Below are positions 1 through 12,896 of a DNA stretch of 64,000 nucleotides, piece after piece. The translations under genes and the position numbers were made by a program. The first letter of the stretch is position 1. Each line of letters starts with the position of its first letter. The notes beneath the pieces are model-generated. The model did not search any database, had not been told where the DNA came from, and was given only the letters and a program-made list of their open reading frames with translations. The DNA is from Cyanoderma ruficeps (taxonomy: Eukaryota; Chordata; Aves; Passeriformes; Timaliidae). Where the stretch lies: NCBI GenBank assembly GCA_008694505.1, contig VZDJ01004378.1, positions 13,664,645-13,728,644 of the forward strand, in the 5' to 3' direction.

Positions 1-2715
1 GATGCATCTGGACTTGGATTTAATAGCCACTACATGCAGATCTCTGCTCACATCTTTAATCCATATACATCTGTTTACTTAGCACATCACTAAAAGATCG
101 AGACACAGATAGTAATTAGACAAGTGCAAAAATATTAGCCATGATATCATCTCTCCATTCAAAATTGAAATTATAACTTTTGAAAACTTATACAAAGGGA
201 GATTGCAGCTAATAGGTTTTCAAAACTAAGGCATAGCTGTAACACAAAGTTATTACTCTATAAAAATGGAAGATCTCATAGGAGTGAAATCATGTTACTC
301 AGAATTTACAATATTTACACACACTTCTTGTCTGCATTTACCAGTAAATTACAAATTACTAACATTCCATGAGCACATCAAAAAGAAATTATTTTAGAAC
401 ACATGGTGAGGCAATATTTTTTGATTTTCAGTGCTTATGCACTCAATTTTTTAACTTGAAGTCATTCATTTTCTCATAAGGGAATTAAGGAAGCTGCACT
501 GCACAGTACTGTAATGCAATATCCATCTTTAGTGACAGAAAATTAGTCAAGATGTGAACCAGACATTCGGGTAAAAACTCCTACATATTAACTAATTGAT
601 AAAATTTCTTGGGGAGAAATACCTAATGTAATCTCTTGGCTTCATTCCAGAGTAGTCTTTGATTTATACAGTTCACCTTCATACAAAACTCTTCTAGGAG
701 GGCAGATCATTGTTCTTGTAGCTCGTGGAGATATATTTAATGTAAGCAGGAAGTATAGTGTGCTAAGTAAGCACAAAGGGTACTTCTCCGCAGCTGACTA
801 CTGGAAAATGACAGCACCTGATGGGAAGTTAGAAACAACAGGCCTGAAGCAATATGTTGAAAGATGGAATTCAGACACCCAAGGCTCGAGACTGTCATCA
901 TGCAATGTGTCAAGCTAATAAAACAGAACCAGACTTGGCAGGTGATGAAGGTGGCAGCTCCAGGAAGATCCTCAGGGGACACCACAACTGTGCAGAAGTC
1001 ACCATGGTGCACAAATGGTGAATCTTTCAAATCCATCTTCAAGTCAGAATTACTTGGTTTTATGTGGCTGCTCATCCTCTAATTTGGGGATAGTAAAGAG
1101 ATACCTGCCACTTCCAGGGCTCTTAGACATGCTGCCATAGTCTAAATATTTAGATTATAATTAGCTATCCCTTCATGTAGGAATCACCTGACTTCCCCAG
1201 GAACAGGATTTATAGGTCGTAAAATAATGTAAGCAAGAATTTATAGATTCTCCTTTATTAAACTCTTCCATTAAGACTTAGACTTTTAAACCTTTCTGAG
1301 GTACTATAGCTCTTTTATATCTGTAGCTTATAACCTGTTGCTCCTGTAAATTAGCATAACAAATATGAGTAAAGCTAAATGTTAGCATAAGGTATTCATT
1401 TCATCAAATGGTAACAAACAGAGGTTGACAAAAAAAAAAAAGGATAACAAAAAGAGTTATGGCACCAAAAATAAATACTGATTATTCAACTGTGTAATGT
1501 TATCTGTAGTAATGTGACTAGTTTATATGAACCAACTTAGAGAGAGTATACATATTTATTCTATTTTGTTTTCACTTTTGCCAGTTTGGAAAATTGCACA
1601 AGAACAGGTTAATTAAAATGCAAAAGTAACTGAGTAAAATACATGTCAGCAAACTAAGCACAATAAAAAGATATTTAAAATAAAATGCTTTGTAGAAATA
1701 AGTCCAAATGGCCTAACTTTCTCTGGCATCTGTTTTCCTGGTAGGTCCTATTCTGATTTTAGGCGTTGCCAAGGGCCTTACAACACGCCATCGTTCTTTC
1801 AATAAAAACTAAAGAATATTAATCAAGTACAAAATTAGGCAGGGTAACCTATTACTTAGTATTGTTTGCTACTAAAACATTTCTTCAAATATTTCATCAT
1901 TAATAAACATATGTTCAGCTGTATTTCATGTAATTAATTATATGGCAATATAAAGTAGCATTGCTTCTACTTTAAAATTTTTTTTAAATTTTCCCTTTAG
2001 ATTTTCCACTACAGAAGATAGTCATAAAAGTTGTTCTGATTTAGTAAATCAGAATCTTAGAATGAAAACATCTGTATATTTAATTATAAAAGAGATACAG
2101 CAAAATCCTTTCTGTCAAGATGCTCACTTGCTTATGGATTTTATTTATTTACTGCTGAGATACCTACTGTCTGCTGCCAAGCCAAGTATTTACTTCAATC
2201 TGTTATCTTGAATAAAATGGAAAAACAATTGTCATTGCCAAAGTACCTATGAAGACTCCTTGGAAATGCTGTTTCATGGTTCATGCAGTGGCAACAAGGC
2301 AACAAAATGACTTCTATAATGGAATTAGGTGAATGAGTTACATTATTTGGAAGATGAGACATTTGAAAAACAACTATAGAGCTCAATGTTTAGCTATACA
2401 TGATTTTTTCCAATAAAACTTATGAAAGGACATTTATTCTTTTATTGATGATTGTTCAAGCAGACTTTGTTTGCATTCATTATTATTATTTTATTTTGCA
2501 GTAAAAATAAAGGAGCATAACATAGAAGCTGTATTGGCAACAGTCTGAAAATTGATTGAAAGACAGTTTCACAGTATTTATGATTTTTATCTGCTACCCA
2601 TGCTGAGAACTACATTTAGGTATCTGAGATGTTGTTTGCGATACACTGGATCCTTTTCAACCATTTTCAGAATTCAGGTAAAAGCAGAAGAGGAATGTTT
2701 CAGGTAAAAGGAAAA
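1..2715. other. Unique AT-rich non-coding DNA
   Basis: No repeat family, exon or RNA gene is recognised here. Reading frames are short (about 110 codons at most) and overlap on both strands, as expected by chance. An uninterrupted A-run lies near 1430-1441. Confidence 0.6.
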
Positions 2716-3439
2716 CAGAATCACGGAATATGGTGGATTGGAAGGGACTCATAAGAATCCCTGTACCACAACACCCCAAGGATCACACCACGTGTCCGAG
2801 AGCATTGTCCAAACGTTTCTTGAAACCTGTCAGCCTTGGTGCTGTGACCACTTCCCTGGGGAGCCTGTACAAGTGCCCAACCACCCTCTGGGTAAAGAAT
2901 CTTTTTCTAATATCCAACCTGGACCTCTGTTGACACACTTTCAGGCTCTAGTCCTGTTACTGGTCACCACAGGGCAGAGATCAGTGTCTGCCTCTCCTCT
3001 GATGAGAGGATGATGTTGAGGACCACAATGAGATGTCCCCTTAGAGTCCCCTTCTCCAGGCTGAACAGTCCAAGTAATTTGTTGAGGTCTCTGTGCAGGG
3101 CCTTCATGCTTTCAAGGCAGTCAACAGCTCCTCCCAGTTTTGTATTGTCTGTGAGTGTGCTTAGTATCCCTTCCATTCCTGCATCCAAGCCATCTATGAA
3201 GATGTTGAAGAGCCCTGTGGAACCTCACTAGTGACACGCCACCAGTCTGATGTCACCCCATTCACTACAGCCCTTTGTGCCTGACTCACGAACCAGCTGC
3301 TCACCCATTGCGTGAAGTGTTTATCCAACTCTGCGCTGGATCCTTTGTCCAGAAGGCTGCTGTGTGAGACAGTATCAAAATCTTTACTGAAATCCAAGGC
3401 TTCCCCTGATAAGGTAGGTAGGTTACCTTGTCATAAAAG

Positions 3440-3470
<31 letters not shown>

Positions 3471-3726
3471 AACCAGGACTTTCCTCTCACAAAGCCCTGC
3501 TGTCTGTGACCTATGACTGCATTGTCTTTTAGGTGTTATTCAGTATCTCCCAGAATAATCTTCTCCAATCTTCTTTACCAGGCCCTGAAGTTAGACTAAA
3601 AGGCCTGTAACTCCTGTGGTCCTGCTTTGCCCTTCTTGAAAGTCAAGATGTTTGCCAGCTTCCAGTCAGCTGGGATCTCTCTGGGTTCTCAAGACCACTC
3701 AAAAATCGTTGCAGTTTTGCAATGAC
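2716..3726 (-). mobile_element. CR1 LINE fragment, reverse-transcriptase remnant and 3' end, antisense
   Basis: The left end has the usual CR1 3'-terminal pattern (AATCACGGAAT followed by GGATTGGAAGGGACTC), so the element's sense strand is minus. On the minus strand, 3397-3194 translates to reverse-transcriptase motif A (DFSKDFDTVSHSSLLDK) followed by motif B (VPQGS). In the next segment (3188-2964) motif C reads TDNTKLGG where CR1 has ADDTKLGG, so one catalytic aspartate is now asparagine. The text then passes from DLNKLLG straight to LGLFSLEKG, which skips roughly 130 residues normally found between these points and indicates an internal deletion. The frame changes between segments and the element is dead. 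A GATT microsatellite has grown inside it. Confidence 0.9.
3439..3472. repeat. (GATT)n microsatellite inside CR1
   Basis: About eight uninterrupted tetranucleotide units lie between CR1 sequence on both sides. The CR1 text at this point normally contains a GATT-like word before the AACCAGGACTTTCC segment, so the tract probably grew by slippage from the element itself. Confidence 0.9.
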
Positions 3727-4355
3727 AATTTTTCTTTTCTATTATTCTGAGCTGTATATTGTATTAAATGGCATGGGTCTGTGAGACAGGAACCTGTTAA
3801 CTGTCAGCACATGTCTGTAGCCCATTTATTTTCATTATTTTCTATATCTTAAGTAGCCTTAAAAATAATTGCCCAAATAAAGTGATGTCTTTTGAATAAT
3901 TCGATACATATTAATACAATAGGCAGACCAAACAACTGTGATGACCTGGTAATTTCAGTATGGAATTGAGAATCTAAATAAAATGTTACTTCTTATGATG
4001 AAAGATTTTGGTATGGAGATTTGTGGAGAGCATTTTTAGACATCTTTGATGCTTCTTTTGAACTTTGGCCTTGCCCTTTGTCTTTAGGTTAAGACAAATT
4101 ACCAAAGGTTTACCTAGCTCAGACTACCAGTTCAAACGATTGAAATTTGTTGTGCACCCACATCTAGGGCAAATTTTAAAACCCATGTTTGGAGTAGATC
4201 TGGTACTATCACATGGGAAATCACAAATGCTATATTGCTTTTCATATAGGAAACTAAAATTATTAGGAATCTGAAAACCAATGCTAAAAGCTTGTTGGGG
4301 AATAAGATCACATTCAGATCAGATATATCAGTTGTAGGAAATGAAATAAATTAAC
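3727..4355. other. Unique AT-rich non-coding DNA
   Basis: No recognisable feature. A 69-codon frame at 4065-4274 has no recognisable domain. Confidence 0.5.
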
Positions 4356-4465
4356 TGTATTAGGAAATCAATAATGTATTTTGCACGCAGTAAAGAATTT
4401 TATTAACAGGTGTATTAGGAAATCCATAATGTGTTTTGCAGACAGTGAAGAGTTATATTAACAGG
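4356..4465. repeat. Two-copy 55-bp tandem duplication
   Basis: Copy one (4356-4410) and copy two (4411-4465) both begin TGTATTAGGAAATC and both end ATTAACAGG. They align without gaps and differ at about 7 of 55 positions (about 87% identity by eye). This is an old local duplication with no sign of being a transposon end. Confidence 0.85.
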
Positions 4466-7337
4466 TATATTTAAATTTAGAGAACATAACGATACAGAAG
4501 TTAATAGGATTTTCAGATTTCGATTTGATAGGGTCTTTTTTGTGAAAAATATTTTAATGTGTTTCAACTGAAGCAGGATTTTTCAGTAAAATGGAGTTAA
4601 TGCCAGCAACTGCTTCAATTGTTTAACAATCTGTGACAAGTCTTCAGCACACAGTGTTTTAATTAGACATCATAGTAGCAGGCAAATTGATCTCTTGTTG
4701 ACAAGTGCCAGTTAGTTTAAGGTGAAGTCCTAGCACTATTTCAGCTGGAGGGGAGTAGAATTAGAGCATCAGCTCAGCTCTGGCCATGAACCGAGTTTGT
4801 ATGTTATTACTGAAGCTAATAAGTTTTCTTTCTCAAGCATGTACTTATGCAGATGAATGGGTGGATATCAGTAACCATACACTGAGAACTTGCTTAGTAG
4901 AACTGAATATTAAATAAATGTATGGTCTGCCATTTTCTAGGTCAAACTAGCAGTCATTGAGCTATATGTGATTTTGCTTCTGCAGGTGCTGAATTGCTCG
5001 TCTGCTGTCATGACAGGCAGGGGATAAAACAGCCCTCAGCACCCCCTTTTCTATGTCCTCAGTGCATAACAGGATTAAGCTTGTTGTCATTTAAAAACCT
5101 GAAACTGCATCTGCCTCATATATAGTCTTTTGTAAACAATAGTGCTACTGCAGCTAAAACAGGGGTTGGTATGGAGAAATTTAAATAAGTCTGACAGCTA
5201 CAGTGGTGCCACAGAGACTGAGCAGGCAGTGGATTATCGCAAGCTGCTGCATTTTGGGTTGGGTATTTATCTTTGCTGGTGCAAAAGACAAAATCAGCAG
5301 CCACCCTGCTCTCTCTCACTTATGTTGTTTTGCAGATTATATAGCAAACCCCACCAACACAATCCACATCAAAGAGGAATGCTATCCTTTTGCGGGTTTA
5401 GGTCTGCTTTCCACCCTAGATTTATGCATTTAAAGGGCAAAAGGACTTGTCCTGGACGTCTTCTTTGGTATATATAATTTTAGTAATACCACCATATACC
5501 TTTTTCACAATTCTTCAATGGATAAAGTACCCTGAAAGCGAAAGCATGGGTTCATATCCTTCTTTTCTGTGTAAAAATTCAACACTCTCACTTCTCAAGA
5601 ATATTGCCTTGTTAACAGTCTGCAAAATACAATACTTTTGTAGGACTCCAGGGGCTGCACTATTTATCAGCAAGTGCGTGGAAAGCCATTTTAAGTTGCA
5701 GTGCTCACTTGCAACTGCCAAAGAAAGTTGTACTTGTGCACACCAGTGTTTCCTACACAATACGTGGTCAAAATATAGCTAAGGTGCACTCAACATCAAG
5801 AAGTTAAAAATTACTCCTGGGACCACAATTTTGAAGTTACAATAAAAGAACGTGAACATCTTAATACAACAAAGAAACATTCTGATATTTGACTGGGGGA
5901 GAGAAAATAGTTTCTAATATTATTATGTATTACTTGTATTTTTACTTTATAATGCACACCCCACTGGGACTAAGGACTGGGACACTGTCTGGATTTCAAA
6001 ACTGAGAGTTCTGAATATGTCTCCTGGCAAATGAAAGCATCTGGAAATGACTAACTGCAGGAAAAGAAAACATATTTTACATGTGCTGCTACTTAACAGA
6101 ATAATTGGGAGAAGTTAATATCTTTCTATACAGTAATGCCACATCTATCTTCTTCCAGCATAAATAGTTGGCTTCTCATGGTAGAATAAATAGTTATAAA
6201 AAATGAAATAAAAATAATGAATTTTTTACTATGTGACAACTTTTTTTAGATCATAGCAAAATAGGATCTTTAAGAAGAGGTGACTGAAAAATACCATAGT
6301 CTGAATGTTTTAAAGGTTTTCTCTTTGTTGGAATTTTATTTAAGACAAAAATACAGTGATATTAAGAGCATTAGTTTGAGGTAAGTATTTTTCTGTTTTA
6401 GTTCTGAAGGATCTTGGCTTACAGCCTCAAAGACCTTTAGTACACTTAAGGTTAGTCCTAGTCCAATACCAGATCAAGTTTGGACCAGGTATTTTATTCA
6501 GGCATATAGAGAAGAACACAGCAGCTCTTTCATGCTGTGGCCAGAACACATCCTTTGTCGTGTTTCCTACGCTTAATCACAAAATATTGAGCTGCAGATC
6601 TAGTTACAGAAAATACTCTGCAGGTCACTAGTGTGGCAATGTTCAAGCCACCCCAAAATATTATTTTTATGGTCCTCACTCTCGTATGAAAGCTGATAAA
6701 CATGAAAAATTCCAACACCCATACTTCAAAAAATGAGCTGGTCAAGGACTGTGTGTCTGTCACCAATAGGTACTGTGCTTTCCTGAGTAAATTACAACAT
6801 GTGTGCTTGTAACTATATCAGGAAATAATAGAAATAGTATTTCCCAAAGCACCTTCTTGCTTCTATATAACTTCCAGTTAGAACTGAAAGTAGTTCAAGC
6901 AAAATAAAAACATTCAAAATGTATTTTGGAAAGTCCTTTTGAGGATTTTTATAGGTCATTTGAATTCAAGGTAAATTTAGTTCAGACCTTTTAAAATTGC
7001 TAACAGGAAATACATTCTCCAGAGAGAATGTTTCAGAGCAGATGTGCTTTTGTCTAGGTGGAGAATTTTTTGTCTTGAAATGGTCATCCATCCTTAAAAT
7101 ATCTCCAAGAAATTTACATAGTTCTCTAAATTCTATTCTTGTCTATTATTCATCCATAAGGACACCGCATATATGCCTGCATTAATACCTTATTTCAGTC
7201 CCAGAAAAAATACTCTTATTTTTCCAAATGGAACAAAAACCATCAGCAGATAAACACTGGTTCCAGAAAATTTTTCTGACTTGCTTTCTCTTCCAATACT
7301 GTTTTACATTTCTTTTGAGAATGAGTTTTGCAGATTC
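4466..7337. other. Unique non-coding DNA
   Basis: No repeat or exon is recognised. The part around 4990-5460 is less AT-rich than its surroundings and has two overlapping frames of about 111 codons, but neither shows a domain or credible splice structure. Confidence 0.5.
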
Positions 7338-7412
7338 TTTTGGGTTGTTTGTTTGGGTATTTTGCTTTGGTTTTGTTTTGGTTTGGGTTTTTTGGTTTTT
7401 GGGTTTTTTTTA
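7338..7412 (+). repeat. T/G-rich low-complexity tract
   Basis: About 75 bases are almost only T and G on the plus strand, in repeated TTTTG, TTTGG and GGGTTTT words. It explains the Phe/Leu/Trp-rich frames read across it, which should not be taken as membrane proteins. Confidence 0.8.
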
Positions 7413-8939
7413 TTTCTATTGCTAAGATTTTGGCTTTCTTTAAAATTTAAGAGACAATTTCAAATGAAAACAAAACACTACTTGTCACAGAACCTTTGTT
7501 TATTTATTAGGTATACTATGCCTGGCTGTTAGAAGTCAAAAAGCTTCCACTTTTTAAAAATCTCTCTCATTTTTTTTTCCCCATTAGAAATCCTGGAAAG
7601 AAGAGTGTATGTCACCAGCTTTTCCTAATGAAGAATGTTTTGTGATTATTTGCATTTTTTATAGGCAATCCAGGTGTCCCTCACTAGGCACTTTCAGGCA
7701 CAAACCCAAAAGGATTGGAAGTTCACCTGTGCATTTAAATTCAAGACCAACTCCATAAAAATATTTACATACTTAGCTGCTATAAATGGATAAAAATTTC
7801 AATTCACTTAAATAAGAAATTAAGATTTTTAAGAAAGGTTACAAACTTTTGTAGCTCTGGCTGTAATCTAATAGGAAATGTTTATCTTCCAAAGTTTAAA
7901 AAACGTAAGGACTCTTACTCCTTTTATATTCAATAGCTTGATCAAGGACAGGTTGATGCTTTTTTTTGTAGTTCCCTTAGGTCAGCTGATGATATTGAGC
8001 ATATCACAGAAACCTGCACAGTTACAGGGTCAGCTACTCTTAATTTCTAGGGAAAACTGTTTAATAATTCTGGCTGGGGTGATTTTTTCCAACAACTTAG
8101 AGTCAGTACCTAGGCATCACATAACATTATTGACATATAAAACAAAACAACAGAATTTCTTAAAAGAAAAAATCCTAATGTAATGTATTTTTAATTTAAT
8201 CTACAAAAAACTCCTTTTAAAATTATCTTTTTCAGAGACTCTAAACAGTAGAGGACTCATTGTTCATTGTCTCTAGTGAGAGTACCTGTCTAAAGAGTGC
8301 TGATTAAGATTCTTTTAAAGACCTCAACTTGCTTTCAATGAGAATCATGATTCATTTTTTATATGGCAGCTACTTGTATTTATACTTTTTCCTACTTCAG
8401 CTCTGTGTTGCTGGAGGTTTTACAGTTGCATTCAGGCATGACTTAAATGCCATTCTCATAGATCCTGGAAAAATTTGGAGCCTTAATGTAGAGGAATTTG
8501 AGTGAATATTTTTCAGTGACTCATTTACTCAGAAAATGGGGTTTTTTGCTTAATTTCTCTGTGAAAATAGATTTTAGGAATATATTTCCTTTCTATGACT
8601 GTTCAAATAATTACTTTTGTAAAAAGACCCTATCCCATACTTTTCTTCTCCAATATACAAAGTTGTTATTCACTGGTTGAGATAAGTTACTTTTGCTTTA
8701 TGATTTAGACTATTGATTCCCAGGAGACTAAGTGTGTCTATGAGAAAGTACTCATGGAATGCAGAAAGAGATGCTAAAAAGATGAGACTTGCAGGAAGTC
8801 ACATTTAAATCCCATATAGGCCTAGCATACACCCAGTATGTCTACCACATTACGTGGCCAATTAGCTTTCTTTATTCAATAGTTTAGGCACTGATGGTTG
8901 GTCGTGAGAGTAGCCGTGACCACCATAAGCAAAGGAGCC
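7413..8939. other. Unique AT-rich non-coding DNA
   Basis: Nothing recognised. The 101-codon frame at 7878-8183 has no domain. Confidence 0.5.
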
Positions 8940-8967
8940 AGGGGCTCCTAGCCCCTAGGCTAGGGCT
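8940..8967. repeat. Overlapping inverted repeats
   Basis: AGGGGCT (8940-8946) and AGCCCCT (8950-8956) are perfect reverse complements around CCT. The second arm is shared with a following near-palindrome that ends AGGGCT, so two alternative hairpins compete for the same arm. Confidence 0.7.
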
Positions 8968-9163
8968 AAAAGTCAAGGGTTGAATTAGCAACGCAATGGG
9001 AATTTTTTTGGATGTTCTGCAAGGGTGGTACATAGATTAAGGGAAGTATATCTGCATGTGATATCAAAGGATGTGAAGATGGGGTGGTAGTTGAGGAAGT
9101 ATTGGAAAGAATGGAACCTTGACCATGATGTAAATTATATAGAACAAGCAGTGAAGAATGGGC

Positions 9164-9678
9164 TGTTTTGAGCTGGGATAGATTTAATTTTCTACATACA
9201 AGCTTGTATGGGGATATACTTTGTGATTGTGATGAAAACAGTGGTAATATAGAGATGTTTTTGCTACTGCTGAGCAGAGCTTGCCCAGAGTCAAGGCCTT
9301 TTCTGCCTCTCACACCACTCCACCAGCGATGAGGTTGCACAAGAAGCTGAGGTGCACAAGAAGTTGACCCAAGTGACACAAGTGATATTCCAGACCATAT
9401 GTCATGGTCAGGATATCAAGATGTAGAAGAAAGAGGAAGTGGTGTACATTTGAAGATGGGATTTGTCTTCCCAAGTCACCGTTATGTGTGATGGAGCCCT
9501 GCTTTCCTTGGAATGGCTGAACACCTGATGCCCATGCAAAGTGAATTAAAGCTTTTGCTTTACATATTAACCTCTCTTTATCTCACCCCCATGACTTATT
9601 TTTCTTCTTTTCTTATTCTCTCGCCCATCCCAAGTGGCTGAGTGGTACTTTGTTGTTGGATGGGGTTAAACCATGACA
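9164..9678 (+). mobile_element. ERVL-like LTR (solo), sense
   Basis: The sequence opens TGTTTTGAGCTGGGATAGA, the start of a very common avian LTR family, and closes GGGGTTAAACCATGACA. Internal landmarks of that family appear in order: CAGAGTCAAGGCCTTTTCTG, CATATGTCATGGTCAG, GTTATGTGTGATGGAGCCC, and CTTTATCTCACCC near the 3' end. Length is about 515 bp with TG...CA ends. Flanking 5-mers (TGGGC and ATAGC) no longer match well, so the target duplication has decayed or the end call is off by a few bases. No internal retroviral sequence adjoins it, so it is read as a solo LTR. The minus-strand frame of 137 codons at 9379-8966 is a shadow. Confidence 0.85.
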
Positions 9679-12276
9679 ATAGCAAAGAACTAAAACAGGA
9701 AGAAGAAAGAAACAAATCACACAAATACCTGTTTTAGAAATCTAATTTCTGGTTGAAACACTGTCCAGCATTATGAATCTCAGGTTTCTCATGCAATATG
9801 TCTTTCAAGTAGTTGTTTATCTATTAAGTCCATAGACAAGAAGGTGCTTTAAGAAAGAAGAAATCAAGTGAAGTCTTCGAAAGGTGGTGGTATATTGTAG
9901 TGGGTACATATAGCTCTGTGAGATGATTATTTCCCCCCACCTTGCCTCACGAAAGCAGAGGGAAGATAAAGGTATGATGCTTCCTTTTACTCAAAAGTCT
10001 GAGTCTGGATCACTGGTTCAGGATATTAGAGGTGTGAATCCTTTTTCCACCCGTAGTCATCCAAACTTATAAATAATTGCTGGAGCAGTAGTGTTTGTGA
10101 TACGACCTTCTTCACCGTCTTCATGAATTTTTTGTTTCCCTCCTTTTTAACAGCCTAACTCCATCCCTCCTAAACCAATTGTCAGAAAACCCATTTTAAA
10201 TGGTTCCAGGAACATTTTTCATTTAGAAATGTACTTCTAGGAATGTTGCATTAGCTTCCTATAAATGCCTTTTCTGATTAAAAAATCACTTACCTGACTG
10301 CACATGAAAAAACCTTCCATAAAGAGGCCATTCTTACACTACTAATGAACTTCAGGATTCCCCAGGAGAATATGATGTCAGAATGAACAAAGAGCATTGC
10401 TTTCATGCTACTAAAATACCACAGCTGAAAACCAGCGCTATGTATGTGGCACACAGATGTTAAAAGCAGCACTTCAGAAGGTAAGCATGGTGAGTGAGAT
10501 GCTGTTCAGAAAATGCAACAGTATATTCCAAGATTGGCATTCACAATTAATTCAGCACCGGTGGTTGTCTAGACAAGTGTCATCATGTTTTATTTACTTC
10601 ATCCAACACCACTTCTCTTTCTGAGAAGATTCTTATTTCACAGTTCACAGTTAGGCCCATTCTTTGTACTGTTCAACTGGAGCAGCAGGAGTCTGTCCCC
10701 CACCGAGACACTTGTTTCACCCAGTGAGAAGGTGCATGTATTACTGAAAAAAAGGCATGATCTGGCCCATGCATTTTAAAGATTTTCTTTCACCATGGTG
10801 TTTCATATTCATATTCTTTTGACCTTTTAGGATTAGCATTGCCTTTGAAGGAAGAGAAGAGAGACTCTAGTACATTTTAAAAAATATTCACATTCACTGC
10901 TGCATTTTATACCCACATTCTCAAGTTTTACAACTTCCCCTTTTAAAAGTTTCTCTTTTCTGCCTCTATTTCAAAGTGTGGCACTTATTTTCTTTTTGTT
11001 CTTCTCTGCCTCCCACTTACACAAAAGTAATCCCTTTTCTTGACCACACTCATATATATTCAAATTAAAACATGTACAGTGCATTGACCAGTCTTATAAA
11101 TACCTTGGCTGATCTTGAGTTCTTATATTCTCCTCTTCATTGTTTACTACTAATTGTTCAAAGTATTGTAGAGTCCAAAATTTCTTTTGAATAACAAGCC
11201 AAGCATGTTATCTGTCATTACCTGTAAGAGAAAGACAGATAGAAGAGACAGTATAAGGAAATGAATCACATATACAATAACATTTTTTCCACGTCCTGAG
11301 AAGCCAGCAACAGAATTGAAATGAACCAGGTTATATGAAGAAATGTGGATCAAGGGTAGTTTGTGAATTATAGTGAAAGATGTAAAATACAACAGAGATA
11401 AGAAAAACATTGGCATACATTTATAAATATAATCTTAAAACTGCAGTAATATCTTTATACCATATGATTATCTTAAGCAAATTTCTTTAAGAAGGAACAA
11501 TTTTTAACATTTTTTTCTCCCTTCTATATACTGCAAAGATTAAACATAGACTTTGATTAAGAAATGGGAAATGAACGTTCAAAACTAATCTGAAATATTG
11601 TGCCTATTTTTCCCCCACAGCAATTAATGTATTCAATGCATAAGACTGTATCAAATCATTGGTATGCATGACAGAAATCAGACAGAAGGATCCATGCCAC
11701 ATTATGGATGTTAATAAAATGTGCAAGATATGAACCAGATTCAGCTAGGCCGAAATACTGCCTCTACATTAACAAGTAAGCATTGACTGTACATCTTAAA
11801 AGTTAGGAAGACTATTTAGCAGAGGTTCTCAATTTGTTGGTATTCCTGCTACCATTCCCTGATGATTATTTATATGACAGAGATGGAGGACTTCTTTTCA
11901 ATTCTACTGAGGCTTGTACTGCAAAGCAAGCCTGCAGATGTGCGCCTGCGTGTGCACACGTATGTAAGGCCGCATCTGTGGAACTTCAAGGATGTAACAG
12001 ACAGGTCGCAATCTTTTCCACTGTTCTTACTTTTAACTTTTCTCATACGTAGATCATGGACTGGACTTTCAGCAACCATTACACAGGACCTCCCCTAGGT
12101 AAGGAACACTTAGTAAGATTTAAATGAAGGATTAACACCAAGACACCTTGAAAAAATCCTCCATTAAGATGAAAGGCATTTAAAACCAGAAGGATTATTC
12201 TACTATCAAATGCAACCTGTGATTTCCATGGAAATCTACTTTTAATTTCCCATTCAATTTACCAAGATTGAGCCCT
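9679..12276. other. Unique AT-rich non-coding DNA
   Basis: No repeat family or exon is recognised apart from the short alternating purine-pyrimidine stretch listed separately. Confidence 0.5.
11947..11966. repeat. Alternating purine-pyrimidine stretch with 12-bp palindrome
   Basis: Twenty bases alternate strictly pyrimidine-purine. Inside them CGTGTGCACACG (11949-11960) is a perfect palindrome. Such sequence can adopt left-handed DNA in principle. No function is claimed. Confidence 0.6.
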
Positions 12277-12896
12277 TGTTGGGGTGCGTGCCCTGCTAGT
12301 CAGCCTCTTCGGCTGGACTGCCTGGCCGCTCCAGCACGTCCCAACAATATTGAGGTGGGTTCTTGGCTTTGCAGACCTTCAGACCTTTTGCTGCTATGGT
12401 TCACGGCGAATGAAAGAAAGAGGGGTCTCTCGGAGGTATGGTGGAAGAAAGGTTTATTGGGGGACAGGGGACCCCCTCACCCTAGGGTGGCACCTCAGGA
12501 GAGATACAGTCCCTGGGCTCGGGGGTCTTTTCAGGGCTAGCTGAGGGGTGGATACAAACTCCAAGCCAATAACAAGGTATACATACTAGCTAGGTTACAT
12601 AGTTCATAATAAATCAGATAAAGGCACTTAGATGAAGTCTTGGGGGGCCTCTGCCAGGCACCAGGCAGATTCCTTCAAGGCTCTGTGTCCTTGTGAAATG
12701 ACACTTTCACTAATAACATGGAAATTTACGATGAACGGACCAATCAGGAACAGTTTCTAGGCAGAGGGAGAGGAACCATGCACATTCCAACTTCTGATAA
12801 CAAGAAATTCCAAAAAAGACAGAGGGGCCCCTCTTAGGCACATAGAACCAAACTAAAATTTACAATAAAACTTTTAAACAATCCTGCAACCCCACA
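12277..12896 (-). mobile_element. ERVK-like LTR (solo), antisense
   Basis: The segment begins TGTTGGGGTGCG and ends CAACCCCACA, which are imperfect inverted termini, and is flanked by the direct repeat GCCCT at 12272-12276 and 12897-12901. On the minus strand a polyadenylation signal (AATAAA, the reverse of TTTATT at 12453-12458) lies downstream of a weak TATA-like GTATCC near 12549-12557, so the LTR points left. The phrases ACCAATCAGG and GCAGAGGGAGA recur in the LTR at 57285-57939, and GATACAAACTCCAAGCCAAT resembles the one at 15988-16563, so the three are related. The duplication is 5 bp rather than the 6 bp usual for ERVK, so the class is less certain than the LTR call. Confidence 0.8.

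Noticed and set aside
7228..7532. Hydrophobic Phe/Leu-rich peptides resembling membrane segments
   Set aside because: They are translations of a T/G-rich low-complexity tract.
8966..9379. 137-codon minus-strand frame
   Set aside because: About half lies over the antisense of the ERVL-like LTR starting at 9164 and the protein has no domain; it is a shadow.
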